Assembly: GCA_963751615.1 (NCBI GenBank)
Contig: CAVVVG010000007.1
Span: 434,001-498,000 of the forward strand
Direction of reading: 5' to 3'
Length of the DNA: 64,000 nt
Source of the DNA: Palsa-892 sp963751615
Lineage (GTDB): Bacteria > Pseudomonadota > Alphaproteobacteria > Rhizobiales > Xanthobacteraceae
A model generated the notes under the pieces. The model worked only from the letters and a program-made list of their open reading frames with translations. It had not been told where the DNA came from and searched no databases. The position numbers were made by a program, and so were the translations under genes. How positions within the stretch are numbered: position 1 is the stretch's first letter; every line of letters starts with the position of its first letter. Positions 52,225 to 60,234 of the stretch are shown here, in pieces.

Positions 52225-53457
52225 TTAACTTACCTTACCTGCAGCGCGCGATACCGGCGCAATAGAAGTCCCCGCATAAGCGCCGTCGGGAGCGAACAAC
52301 TCCATAAGACGATCACGCAAAACGACACGGTACTCGAGGGGCGCCGGGCCGCAGCAGATCTGCAGATAGTCGTAGAAGTAGCGAAGCTCGTTGCCCATTC
52401 CCCACTGGCGATGCAAGCGGAAGAAATTTCCCCAGAATCGCTTATACGTCGCAGGTGCAAGCATTTTACGCATACGTACTTTTTGTACGATTGGTTTTTT
52501 GCACTCGCCGAGCCCCATCGCTTCGACCGGGTTCGCTCCGTAAAAGCTAATGATATCCACAATCGCCTGGTAATCGATCCAGTTCAAATTTTTTGCATTC
52601 GCCACATGATTCGTCGCGGCTCGAATCCATTTCGCTTTCGGGTGCAGCGCAATCTTGAGTAGCGAGGACCCCGTCGACATCAGCCAAAGCGCCGAGCCGT
52701 GTTTGCCGAGTTGTGGATCGAGGATTAGGGCGCGGTCGACGATCGCCATCATCCACGCGCACCCCAAGCTATGACCCGCAAGGACGATTTCGTCATACGA
52801 AGAATCGCGGGCGCGTTCGACCAGTTCGCGCGCGAAGCGGTCGATCCGTTCGTCAATTCCTGCCCTGGTCTGACGGATAAATTCACCGGCAAAAATCCAG
52901 TCGTCGAGCATGTAATCAATCATGAGAAAGTTGCCGGGCCAGTAAAGCAGCCCCACAAAAGCGACAATCGAAATGAGCATCGTAACGATGCCGGGGAGCG
53001 GCAGGACAAAACGGGAAAATAAATATGGGATCAAAACCGAGGTCGCGATCAGGGTCGCAAGTAAGACGATTGGATAAATAAAGAATAAGAAGTAGCGAAA
53101 GCTCGTGCGCAAATACCGATAAGCAGTGCTGGAGAAGATAAAATCCACGAGCGTCGCAATTCCGCGTGGGACACGCTCCATTTTCGGGCGTGCAAAGTCG
53201 GCTGATACAAAATCATCCCAGCGCAGCAAACGGTAGTCCGTCTCGACCTGCCAATTCGGGCCCCGCGTATCGATCTTCCAACCTGCAAGCACCCCATCGT
53301 CGGAGGTGATGAGCGGCGATACAATTGAAGTTACGTTCCAGGTGGTTTCGAAGCGCTTGAGTTCCCGCAGGGTGCGCTCCTGCCACCAGTCGGCGGCGAT
53401 TGGCTCATAGCCGCCGACGCATAAGAGGCACCTCTTCTTGATGATTCCTGCTGTCAT
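52225..53457 (-). CDS. membrane alpha/beta-hydrolase-like protein
   Basis: A 410-residue protein. The nucleophile elbow is EIVLAGHSLGCAWMMAIVDR (G-H-S-L-G), so a serine hydrolase fold is likely. Before it, two hydrophobic segments (FLFFIYPIVLLATLIATSVL and IVTMLISIVAFVGLLYWPGN) anchor it to the inner membrane. The start (KKRCLLCVGGYEPIAADWWQ) is a lipase-like early strand. The rest, including FFRLHRQWGMGNELRYFYDY, is conserved-looking but unfamiliar. Substrate unknown; lipid or ester is a fair guess. It precedes the ICMT-like gene and is divergent from the acpXL cluster, so a link to lipid modification is possible but not shown. Confidence 0.7.
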   Translation of the reverse strand: MTAGIIKKRCLLCVGGYEPIAADWWQERTLRELKRFETTWNVTSIVSPLITSDDGVLAGWKIDTRGPNWQVETDYRLLRWDDFVSADFARPKMERVPRGIATLVDFIFSSTAYRYLRTSFRYFLFFIYPIVLLATLIATSVLIPYLFSRFVLPLPGIVTMLISIVAFVGLLYWPGNFLMIDYMLDDWIFAGEFIRQTRAGIDERIDRFARELVERARDSSYDEIVLAGHSLGCAWMMAIVDRALILDPQLGKHGSALWLMSTGSSLLKIALHPKAKWIRAATNHVANAKNLNWIDYQAIVDIISFYGANPVEAMGLGECKKPIVQKVRMRKMLAPATYKRFWGNFFRLHRQWGMGNELRYFYDYLQICCGPAPLEYRVVLRDRLMELFAPDGAYAGTSIAPVSRAAGKVS

Positions 53458-53707
53458 GACCCGTAATCGCGCACCGTCCCATAGCGGCCCTCATGCTCCC
53501 TAGGGAAAGGCGTCCGAATGTGCAAGTTCTTGGCCAAACACGGCCTTTCCCGGTCGCCAGGACGACATTCCCGGCATTGAAAGCCGCAGCCGCCTCCGCT
53601 ATAGGAACCGCGAACCTTAGGCTGCAAGACGGCCGTGCCACCGGGCATTTAGGCCGCTGTGTCGCGCCGAAGTCCGTTATTCGGGGTTGCGCGACAGGAG
53701 AATCATA

Positions 53708-53989
53708 ATGGCTTCGACCTTTGATACGGTCGCGAATATCATCGCCGAGACCTGTGACATACCGCGCGACACGATCACGCCGGACAGCCACGCTATCGAC
53801 GATCTCGGGATCGACAGTCTCGACTTCCTCGACATCGCCTTCGCCATCGATAAGGCGTTCGGCATCAAGCTGCCGCTCGAGCAATGGACGCAGGAAGTAA
53901 ACGAGGGTAAGGCGACGACCGAGGAATATTTCGTCCTCAAGAACCTCTGCGCGCGTATCGACGGATTGGTCGCCGCCAAAAGCGCCTGA
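53708..53989 (+). CDS. acpXL: acyl carrier protein AcpXL for very-long-chain fatty acids
   Basis: A 93-residue acyl carrier protein. The phosphopantetheine serine is in DDLGIDSLDFLDIAFAIDK, and EQWTQEVNEGKATTEEYFVL and KNLCARIDGL are the features that separate AcpXL from housekeeping AcpP. In Rhizobium, AcpXL carries the C28-type acyl chain that is placed on lipid A. The ATG at 53708 has AGGAGA upstream. It is the first gene of the cluster acpXL-fabZXL-fabF2XL-fabF1XL, then adh2XL and lpxXL, in the same order as known rhizobial loci. The 250-base region before it must hold its promoter; no operator is obvious. Confidence 0.97.
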   Translation: MASTFDTVANIIAETCDIPRDTITPDSHAIDDLGIDSLDFLDIAFAIDKAFGIKLPLEQWTQEVNEGKATTEEYFVLKNLCARIDGLVAAKSA

Positions 53990-53999
53990 AGTCGGCGCT

Positions 54000-54470
54000 A
54001 TGCGTCTCGAATATTTTCAAATGATCGACCGTTTCGTCGAGGTAAACCCCGGCGAGCGCAAAATCAAAGCCATTTGCAAGGTACCGATGGAGAGCCCCGT
54101 GTTTGAGGGGCACTTTCCCGGCTTTCCACTGATGCCCGGCGTGCTACTCGTCGAATGCATGGCGCAGACGACCGGCTGGCTCGTGAGTGTGCTCACCGGC
54201 TTCACCGGACTTCCGCTTCTCGTCGGTGTCAAGAACGCAAAAATCAGAAGCATCGTGCTACCCGGAACGGAACTTACGTTCGACGGTCATATCACGCACG
54301 AAGGTTCTGGTTACGCCATGGCCGAAGCCAAGGGCGTCTCGAAAGAGGGGCCTGTGTGTGACGCGAGTCTTGTCTTCCGTCTCGCCCCTTATCCTGGCCC
54401 CGAATTTCGCAACGCCCTGATTGAGATGGGAAATAAAGTCGGTATTTCTGTCAAGGAATTCGTGAAATGA
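54000..54470 (+). CDS. fabZXL: 3-hydroxyacyl-ACP dehydratase FabZXL
   Basis: A 156-residue hotdog-fold dehydratase. FEGHFPGFPLMPGVLLVECM followed by AQTTGW contains the active-site His and Glu of FabZ. It removes water from 3-hydroxyacyl-AcpXL during very-long-chain elongation, rather than serving general fatty acid synthesis, judging by the cluster. It starts 10 bases after acpXL and its stop overlaps the fabF2XL start by four bases. Length is normal for FabZ. Confidence 0.94.
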   Translation: MRLEYFQMIDRFVEVNPGERKIKAICKVPMESPVFEGHFPGFPLMPGVLLVECMAQTTGWLVSVLTGFTGLPLLVGVKNAKIRSIVLPGTELTFDGHITHEGSGYAMAEAKGVSKEGPVCDASLVFRLAPYPGPEFRNALIEMGNKVGISVKEFVK

Positions 54471-55657
54471 GAACGCGCCGCGAAGTCTGGATCACCGGCG
54501 TGGGATTGCTCACTTGCCTCGGCGAAGGTTTGGAGGCGAACTGGTCCCGTCTAATGACGGATAATCCGCCAGCGGCGCATGACGAGAAAATGTACGCGCC
54601 ATTCGTCGTACATCCACTCGCTCCGGTAAATTTCGACACGCAGATCCCGAAAAAGGGTGACCAGCGACAGATGGAACTGTGGCAGCGGATCGGCGTCTAT
54701 GCTGCGGGTCTTGCGCTTGCCCACGCGGGAGTCGCCGGAAAAGTCGATATTCTCGACCGTATGGACATGATCATCGCAGCGGGTGGCGGCGAACGCGATA
54801 TCGCCGTCGATAGCGCTATCCTCAGCGGCATTCGCGGGGCCGCCAATCCCGGCGCATTCCTGAACGAGAGACTGCAAAGCGATTTGCGCCCTACCCTATT
54901 CCTCGCGCAGCTTCCGAATTTGCTGGCCGGCAATATTGGGATCGTTCATGGCGTCGTCGGATCGTCACGCACCTTCATGGGCGAGGAAGCGGCCGGCGTT
55001 GATGCGTCGCGGGTCACTTTTGAACGTGTGGCCGCCGGTCAAAGCGACATTTCTCTCGTGGGTAGTTCGTTCCATGGCACGCGCTGGGATCTGCTGCTCG
55101 TCACCGAGCTTGGCGAAAACCTGCTAAAGGCTCCATTCGCTCCGGTATGGGATCGCGGCGAAAAAGGTGGTCTCGCACTTGCTTCGATGGGCGCTTCGCT
55201 GGTGGTGGAGAGTAAGGAACACGCCGAAGCGCGTGGGGCAAAACCGATCGCACGCATCGTCAGCATTCAGTCCGACCGCAACCAGCGCAAGCCGGGTGAA
55301 ATCGAGGCCACCATTGAACGCCAATGGGCCGCGATCGAACCGAAGATAAAGCGCGATAAAACCGTCATCATTTCCGGTGCTTCTGGTCTCGGACCACCGA
55401 CTTTCGCTGAGAAAAAGGCACTCGCAAAGATCGGTCTTCCCGTTCGCGCGACTGGTTCCCATATTGGTCATGGGTTCGACACCCAGTTTCTAGCCAATAT
55501 GGCGATTGCGTGCGAAACGCTACGTCAAGGCAAGCTGTTTCCTGCCTGCGGCTCGGGCGACATGGGCGAAAGTCCGGCACAAATTTCGCAGGTCGTGGTA
55601 ACCAGTGTGGGCAACTGGCGGGGCGAAGGAATGGCGCTAATCGATAAGGTCGACTGA
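54467..55657 (+). CDS. fabF2XL: ketoacyl synthase homologue FabF2XL, lacking catalytic Cys (chain-length-factor-like)
   Basis: A 396-residue ketosynthase-fold protein. Where active FabF has TACA-type Cys, this one reads GVVGSSRTFMGEEAAG, with Ser at the Cys position. The first active His, normally in NAHGTST, is also absent (IISGASGLGPPT), while the second is kept in GSHIGHGFDTQF. It cannot condense by the standard mechanism. By analogy with type II polyketide KS-CLF pairs, it probably forms a heterodimer with FabF1XL and helps set chain length; that is inference. It overlaps fabZXL by four bases and is 13 bases before fabF1XL, a coupling that fits a complex. Confidence 0.92.
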   Translation: MRTRREVWITGVGLLTCLGEGLEANWSRLMTDNPPAAHDEKMYAPFVVHPLAPVNFDTQIPKKGDQRQMELWQRIGVYAAGLALAHAGVAGKVDILDRMDMIIAAGGGERDIAVDSAILSGIRGAANPGAFLNERLQSDLRPTLFLAQLPNLLAGNIGIVHGVVGSSRTFMGEEAAGVDASRVTFERVAAGQSDISLVGSSFHGTRWDLLLVTELGENLLKAPFAPVWDRGEKGGLALASMGASLVVESKEHAEARGAKPIARIVSIQSDRNQRKPGEIEATIERQWAAIEPKIKRDKTVIISGASGLGPPTFAEKKALAKIGLPVRATGSHIGHGFDTQFLANMAIACETLRQGKLFPACGSGDMGESPAQISQVVVTSVGNWRGEGMALIDKVD

Positions 55658-55670
55658 CAGGAGCATGGTG

Positions 55671-56954
55671 ATGGGCAAACAATACGAGGATAAGGCGGGC
55701 CGCCCGGTGGTAGCAATCACCGGTATCGGCATCATGACTTCGCTCGGTACCGGCAAACAGGATAACTGGAAGAAACTCACGGCGGGCGAATCCGGCATTC
55801 GCCGCATTACGCGCTTTCCGACGGATGGGTTGCGTACCACGATTGCGGGTACCGTGGACGTGAGCTACGAGCCAGAGATGGCCCCTTCACTCATGACCGA
55901 GAAGATTGCCAAGATCGTCGGCGAGGAAGCGATCGCCGAAGCCAACATCGGCTCGAAGGGAGTTTTTCCCGGCCCGCTGTTTCTGGCGATGGCACCCATC
56001 GAACTCGAATGGCCGCACCGCTTCGATCTCGCCAGTGCAACTGGCACGAATGACAACGTGACGTATGCCGATCTCGTCCGAGTCGCTACACAGCCACGTT
56101 TTTCGCCTTATTTCGAAATGGCAAAATACGGCATCGTTGGTGAGCACCTCGCCGATTTTTTCGGCACACAAGGCTCGCCCATTTCACTCACCACCGCCTG
56201 TGCGTCCGGTGCAACTGCCATTCAACTCAGTGTCGAAGCAATTCGCCGCGGTGAATGCAATGCCGCTCTCGTCATCGGCGCCGACACATCCGTGACGCCA
56301 GAGTCCGTCGTGCGCTTTTCTCTCTTGTCGGCGCTTTCTACACATAACGATCCGCCCGAACAGGCTTCGAAGCCGTTTTCCAAAAATCGCGACGGCTTCG
56401 TGCTGGCGGAGGGGTCGGCAGCGCTCGTGCTAGAAAATCTCGAGCACGCTGAGGCGCGTGGCGCGAAGATTCTCGGCATCGTGCAGGGCAGCGGCGAGAA
56501 ATCCGACAATTTCCACCGTACGCGGTCAAGTCCGAACGGTAAGCCGATCATTGGTTGCATGCACAACGCTTTCGCGGACGCCGGTATCACGCCGGAGGAC
56601 GTCGACTACATCAACGCGCACGGCACCTCGACACCTGAGAACGACAAAATGGAAAATACGGGGCTTGCCGCGGTGTTTGGTGAGCGGGCGTCGAAAATTC
56701 CCATTTCATCAAACAAATCTATGATCGGCCACACGTTGACGGCTGCGGGCGCGGTCGAAGCCGTCATCACAATGATGACGATCCAGAATCAGCGCATCCC
56801 GCCGACAATCAACTACAAAGTGCCCGATCCCGGCATTTCACTGGACGTGGTGCCGAATGTTGCGCGTGATGCGAAAATCCGCACGGCGATCTCGAATTCG
56901 TTCGGTTTCGGCGGCCAGAACGCTTGTCTCGTGCTCGCGGGCGAGCCGAACTGA
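55671..56954 (+). CDS. fabF1XL: beta-ketoacyl-ACP synthase FabF1XL
   Basis: A 427-residue type II condensing enzyme with a full active site: Cys in LTTACASGATAIQLSVEAIR, His in INAHGTSTPENDKMENTG, and Lys/His in SSNKSMIGHTLTAAGAVEAV. It elongates acyl-AcpXL with malonyl-ACP. SNSFGFGGQNACLVLA is the normal C-terminal block. I begin at the ATG at 55671, because GGAG is too near the ATG at 55665. It follows fabF2XL directly, and a strong terminator lies 31 bases after its stop, so acpXL-fabZXL-fabF2XL-fabF1XL is one unit. Confidence 0.95.
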   Translation: MGKQYEDKAGRPVVAITGIGIMTSLGTGKQDNWKKLTAGESGIRRITRFPTDGLRTTIAGTVDVSYEPEMAPSLMTEKIAKIVGEEAIAEANIGSKGVFPGPLFLAMAPIELEWPHRFDLASATGTNDNVTYADLVRVATQPRFSPYFEMAKYGIVGEHLADFFGTQGSPISLTTACASGATAIQLSVEAIRRGECNAALVIGADTSVTPESVVRFSLLSALSTHNDPPEQASKPFSKNRDGFVLAEGSAALVLENLEHAEARGAKILGIVQGSGEKSDNFHRTRSSPNGKPIIGCMHNAFADAGITPEDVDYINAHGTSTPENDKMENTGLAAVFGERASKIPISSNKSMIGHTLTAAGAVEAVITMMTIQNQRIPPTINYKVPDPGISLDVVPNVARDAKIRTAISNSFGFGGQNACLVLAGEPN

Positions 56955-56984
56955 GGCATTTTCAATATCGCGACAAAGGTTGAC

Positions 56985-57028
56985 GGCGGGCAATCGGGTC
57001 TTTAGCCCTTTTGCCCGCCATCTTTTTT
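56985..57028 (+). terminator. rho-independent terminator after fabF1XL
   Basis: GGCGGGCAA and TTGCCCGCC pair perfectly over nine bases around a 17-base loop, followed by ATCTTTTTT. It separates the acpXL-fabF1XL unit from adh2XL, so adh2XL-lpxXL either has its own promoter in the loop-to-start region or depends on read-through. Confidence 0.88.
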
Positions 57029-57051
57029 CGTTTATCACTGGAACTGATTGC

Positions 57052-58074
57052 ATGCGTGCACTTCAACTTGTGTCAGATCGGAAACTCGAAATCGCCGAGG
57101 TCGCGCCTCCGCTGCCGCCGAGCGAAGGCGAAGTTCAAATCAAGACACACGCCGTCGCACTCAACCACATTGACGTCTGGGGCTGGCGCGGCATGGCTTT
57201 TGCCAAGCGCAAAATGCCGCTTGTCGTCGGTGCCGAGGCTTCAGGAGAAATCGTCGCGGTCGGCGCAGGCGTGAAGAATTTTAGGGTGGGCGATCTAGTG
57301 ACTCCTTACGGTGCTCTCACCTGCGGCAAGTGCAAGGCCTGTGTCGAAGGCCGTGATAATCTCTGCGACAATGTGAATGGCGTCACCGGCTTTCACGTCG
57401 ATGGCTTCGCGCGCGATCTCTATAATTATCAGGCCCGCCTGGTAATATCCGCACCAAAAGGGGTCAATTCGGTCGAGGCATCCTGCGCGCCTCTTACCTT
57501 TGCAACATCTGTGCACATGCTATTCGACAACGCGAAGCTGCAATCCGGGGAAACCGTGCTGGTTCACGCAGGTGGATCGGGAATCGGCACGGCGGCGATC
57601 AAACTTTCAAAAGATATCGGTGCGACGGTCATCACCACCGTGGGCAACGACGAAAAGGCAGCCAAGGCAAAAGCGATCGGGGCGGATCACGTTATCAATT
57701 ACAAGACAGACCGCTTCGAACACATCGTTCGCAAAATTACGCAAAAGAAGGGCGTCGATGTCGTATTCGAACACACCGGCGCCGACACCTGGGAAGGCTC
57801 ACTGCTGTCGCTGAAACGTGGCGGGCGCCTCGTCACCTGCGGCGCGACGTCGGGACCGTCGGGCAAAATCAACCTGATGCAGCTTTTTCAGCAACAGTAC
57901 AGAATTTTTGGCTCGTTTGGTTTTGCGATCCGGAACGTGGCCGAGGCACTTGCTAAAATTGCCAAGGGCGTCAAACCGGTGATCGATTCAGAAGTCGCGC
58001 TCGCTGATTTCCAGACCGGTCTCGAAAGACTCGAAGGCCGCCGCGTCTTTGGCAAAGTTGTCGTGCGCTTCTAA
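57052..58074 (+). CDS. adh2XL: MDR family zinc-type alcohol dehydrogenase/reductase Adh2XL
   Basis: A 340-residue medium-chain dehydrogenase/reductase. The structural zinc set is CGKCKACVEGRDNLCDN, four Cys spaced as in alcohol dehydrogenases. The nucleotide fold is LVHAGGSGIGTAAIKLSKDI. The usual catalytic-zinc GHE is replaced by GAEASGEIVAVG, so it is likely a reductase without a catalytic zinc, as in quinone or enoyl reductases. In rhizobia, this gene belongs to the VLCFA locus; an enoyl-AcpXL reductase role fits the pathway, which otherwise lacks a reductase here, but is inference. It starts at the ATG at 57052, after the terminator. Its stop is 13 bases before lpxXL. Confidence 0.9.
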   Translation: MRALQLVSDRKLEIAEVAPPLPPSEGEVQIKTHAVALNHIDVWGWRGMAFAKRKMPLVVGAEASGEIVAVGAGVKNFRVGDLVTPYGALTCGKCKACVEGRDNLCDNVNGVTGFHVDGFARDLYNYQARLVISAPKGVNSVEASCAPLTFATSVHMLFDNAKLQSGETVLVHAGGSGIGTAAIKLSKDIGATVITTVGNDEKAAKAKAIGADHVINYKTDRFEHIVRKITQKKGVDVVFEHTGADTWEGSLLSLKRGGRLVTCGATSGPSGKINLMQLFQQQYRIFGSFGFAIRNVAEALAKIAKGVKPVIDSEVALADFQTGLERLEGRRVFGKVVVRF

Positions 58075-58087
58075 GCGCGAGGTCATT

Positions 58088-59063
58088 TTGAAGCCCAGCC
58101 TGCGCCGACGCCTCAATCTTTTCCGCAAGAAATGGCTGCTGCCTTACACGCGGCCAATACTACGGCCTATCTCACTCGTGTTTCAGTACGTCCTGGCTTT
58201 TATCGTCCGTAGCCTCGTGCGTTTGTTGCAACGATTCGACGCGGACACGAGTTCAGATTTTGTCGGAAAGCTCGCACGCAATTTTGGTCCTTACATCAGC
58301 ACCAGTCGAATCGCACGCGAGAATTTGCGCGCTGCCTATCCTGAGAAAAGCGGAGGCGAGATCGAGGAGATCCTGCGCGGCGTGTGGGAAAATCTCGGCC
58401 GCGTCGCTGGTGAATTTGTCCATTTGGAGAAAATGTGGGATTACGATCACAACCATCCTAATCAGGGGCGGATTGAGACCAACGACGCTGAAAAATTTGG
58501 CACGCTACGCGATAGTGGAAAGCCGGCGCTGATATTTTCCGCACACCTGGCAAACTGGGAACTGGCCGCGGTCTGCGCCGCGGCGCATGATCTTGACGCC
58601 GCCATCGTATTCCGTGCGCCCGACAATCCCTTCATGGCGGAGATCATTCACGAGACGCGCTCGGCCACGATGGGACAGTTACTACCCGCGGGCATAATGG
58701 GGAGCCTCGCGATGACCGGCGTGCTCGAACGCGGTGGTCATATCGGTATGTTGGTCGACCAACATAGAGATGCGAGACGTGGCGGTGTACCGGTTAAATT
58801 CTTTGGCCGTATGACGCCTGCGAATTCTACGATCGTACGTCTCGCGCGACAGTACAATTGCGCGGTTCATGGCGTGCGAGTCATACGTCTGCCAAAAAAC
58901 AGATTTCGCATTGAATTGACGGATGCGCTCAAGTTACCGCGCGACAATCAGGGTCGAAATCGATATCCAGCCCTCGATGCAGACCATAATATCCATCATC
59001 GAGGGCTGGATTCGCGAATATCCGGAGCAATGGCTCTGGCTGCACCGCCGCTGGAGAGACTGA
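58088..59063 (+). pseudogene. lpxXL: lipid A acyltransferase LpxXL, frameshifted near the C-terminus
   Basis: A lysophospholipid/lauroyl acyltransferase-family protein that places the very long acyl chain on lipid A. The TTG at 58088 has GAGG upstream. The H-x4-E motif is in FSAHLANWE, and VDQHRDARRGGVPVKFFGR and FGRMTPANSTIVRLARQ are family blocks. After LPRDNQG the current frame turns to nonsense (NRYPALDADHNIHHRG) and runs on to 59191. Removing one G of the GGG at 58951-58953 gives VEIDIQPSMQTIISIIEGWI and REYPEQWLWLHRRWRD, the expected conserved end, with a stop at 59061-59063. The restored gene ends 14 bases before the DUF3606 gene, whereas the frameshifted one overlaps it by 114 bases, which supports the correction. 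Confidence 0.88.
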
Positions 59064-59077
59064 GCGGCGAGAAATTA

Positions 59078-59311
59078 TTACCGACGTTTTCTGCGCTGCG
59101 TCTTGCGCTTCTTGCCGCCACGCTTCCTCGCACGCATACGCTTTACGGCAGCTTCGAGTTTCTTGCGGCTATTACCAATACGCTTGATTAATGTGCGAAC
59201 CGCCGCCGGCGTCATGCGATTCTTTTTGGCAAAATATCTTACTTCATACGGCTCGTTCGCTGAAACGCGTGCGCGATCCGCCTTACCACGTTTTTTCTTG
59301 TTATCAGCCAT
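59078..59311 (-). CDS. DUF3606 family protein
   Basis: A 77-residue very basic protein. MADNKKKRGKADRARVSANE, PYEVRYFAKKNRMTPAAVRT and LIKRIGNSRKKLEAAVKRMR match DUF3606; the tail is a long Lys/Arg stretch (RARKRGGKKRKTQRRKRR), beyond the usual core. It is widespread in Hyphomicrobiales and its role is unknown; the basic tail suggests nucleic acid binding. It converges with lpxXL. The next 245 bases (59312-59556) hold nothing I can name. Confidence 0.88.
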   Translation of the reverse strand: MADNKKKRGKADRARVSANEPYEVRYFAKKNRMTPAAVRTLIKRIGNSRKKLEAAVKRMRARKRGGKKRKTQRRKRR

Positions 59312-59556
59312 GTGCGACTCCTGTCTTGTATCAATACGTTAAACTCGGCGCAGTAGGCCGCGAAGTCAAGCACTCACCGCCCGGCTGCACATCCTGCGAA
59401 TAACTTGTAACATTATAAAGTTACGCCAACTTCGGGTGGCGGATAAACTCAACAGAATTGTAACAAGCAAACGGTCTCCCGGCCTTCATGCGACCTGCGG
59501 GAAGTTATTGTTTTTCCCGCATACACTCAATGCACACGGCACATCAATGCTGTGGA

Positions 59557-59883
59557 TCATCCGCGTTCGGTACCGAAACCGGCTGCTTTCCACGCCTTGA
59601 TGCCGCCGGCCATGTGGGCATCGTACGGGAGGCCCGCCTGCTGAGCGAGGAGTGCCGCGGTAACAGATCGATTGCCTGAGCGACAGAAAAAGACGAGCTT
59701 CTTGTCCCTAGGATCGGGCAAGGCCGCAGGATTGAAACTTTTCAGCGGCATTTCGACCGTGCCGGGAATGCGTTCGACCGCAAGCTCATCGGGTTCGCGC
59801 ACGTCAATAAGCAAAATCTTGCCTGCATCCATGCCGGCTTTCACTTCTTCGACCGTAAGATCCTTGACCGCGGGGTGCGACAT
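59557..59883 (-). CDS. single-domain rhodanese-like protein
   Basis: A 108-residue rhodanese fold. The active loop is FCRSGNRSVTAALLA with the sulphur-carrying Cys, and LLIDVREPDELAVERIPGTV and MAGGIKAWKAAGF are the usual flanks. It may pass sulphur or bind small anions in the cytoplasm. Length is normal for a single-domain form such as GlpE. No sulphur gene lies beside it. It starts at an ATG with only a weak ribosome-binding site. Confidence 0.93.
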   Translation of the reverse strand: MSHPAVKDLTVEEVKAGMDAGKILLIDVREPDELAVERIPGTVEMPLKSFNPAALPDPRDKKLVFFCRSGNRSVTAALLAQQAGLPYDAHMAGGIKAWKAAGFGTERG

Positions 59884-60234
59884 ACATTTCTCTGTGAAAC
59901 GCGGAGAACATGTAAGCCGCGCGTCATGGCGGTCAAGCGAAAGGAGCTAGGCTTTTATCCCGCAGGACGCCGGTAGCGCTACTTTCATCAGCGTGATCGC
60001 GACTAAAAGAGCGTTACGGGTCCGGAAACGCATTGGAACAAACAGGCGCTGCTTTTTGTTGGAAAAATAAGTTATGTAATTCAATTGATTACAGGCGCAC
60101 GGAAGCCAGATGACAAAGGCACACAGCACCCCAATCCTTGCCTTCCGCGCGCTTCGCCTTGGCGCTATGACATCTATAATGACAGTGCAGCCTCGCACGG
60201 GGCGCGAAGACATAATCTAGGGAGGAGTGGCGTC
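59884..60234. other. gene-free stretch upstream of mmsA
   Basis: No gene of its own is supported; the mmsA frame remains open across part of it, but lacks family similarity. It holds the palindrome at 60075-60093 and the ribosome-binding site GGGAGGAG at 60219-60226 that fixes the mmsA start. Confidence 0.5.
60075..60093. promoter_or_regulatory. possible operator upstream of mmsA
   Basis: TGTAAT and ATTACA form a six-base inverted repeat with seven bases between, the size of a dimeric repressor site. It is about 142 bases before the mmsA start. No regulator gene is adjacent, so the protein that might bind is unknown, and chance occurrence is not excluded. Confidence 0.35.

Noticed and set aside
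53405..53884. A 159-codon minus-strand frame across the acpXL promoter and gene
   Set aside because: It is antisense to acpXL and spans a region with no protein-like composition.
58951..59191. The extended lpxXL C-terminus as a genuine new tail
   Set aside because: The alternative frame has the conserved family ending, and the extension only mirrors the DUF3606 gene on the other strand.
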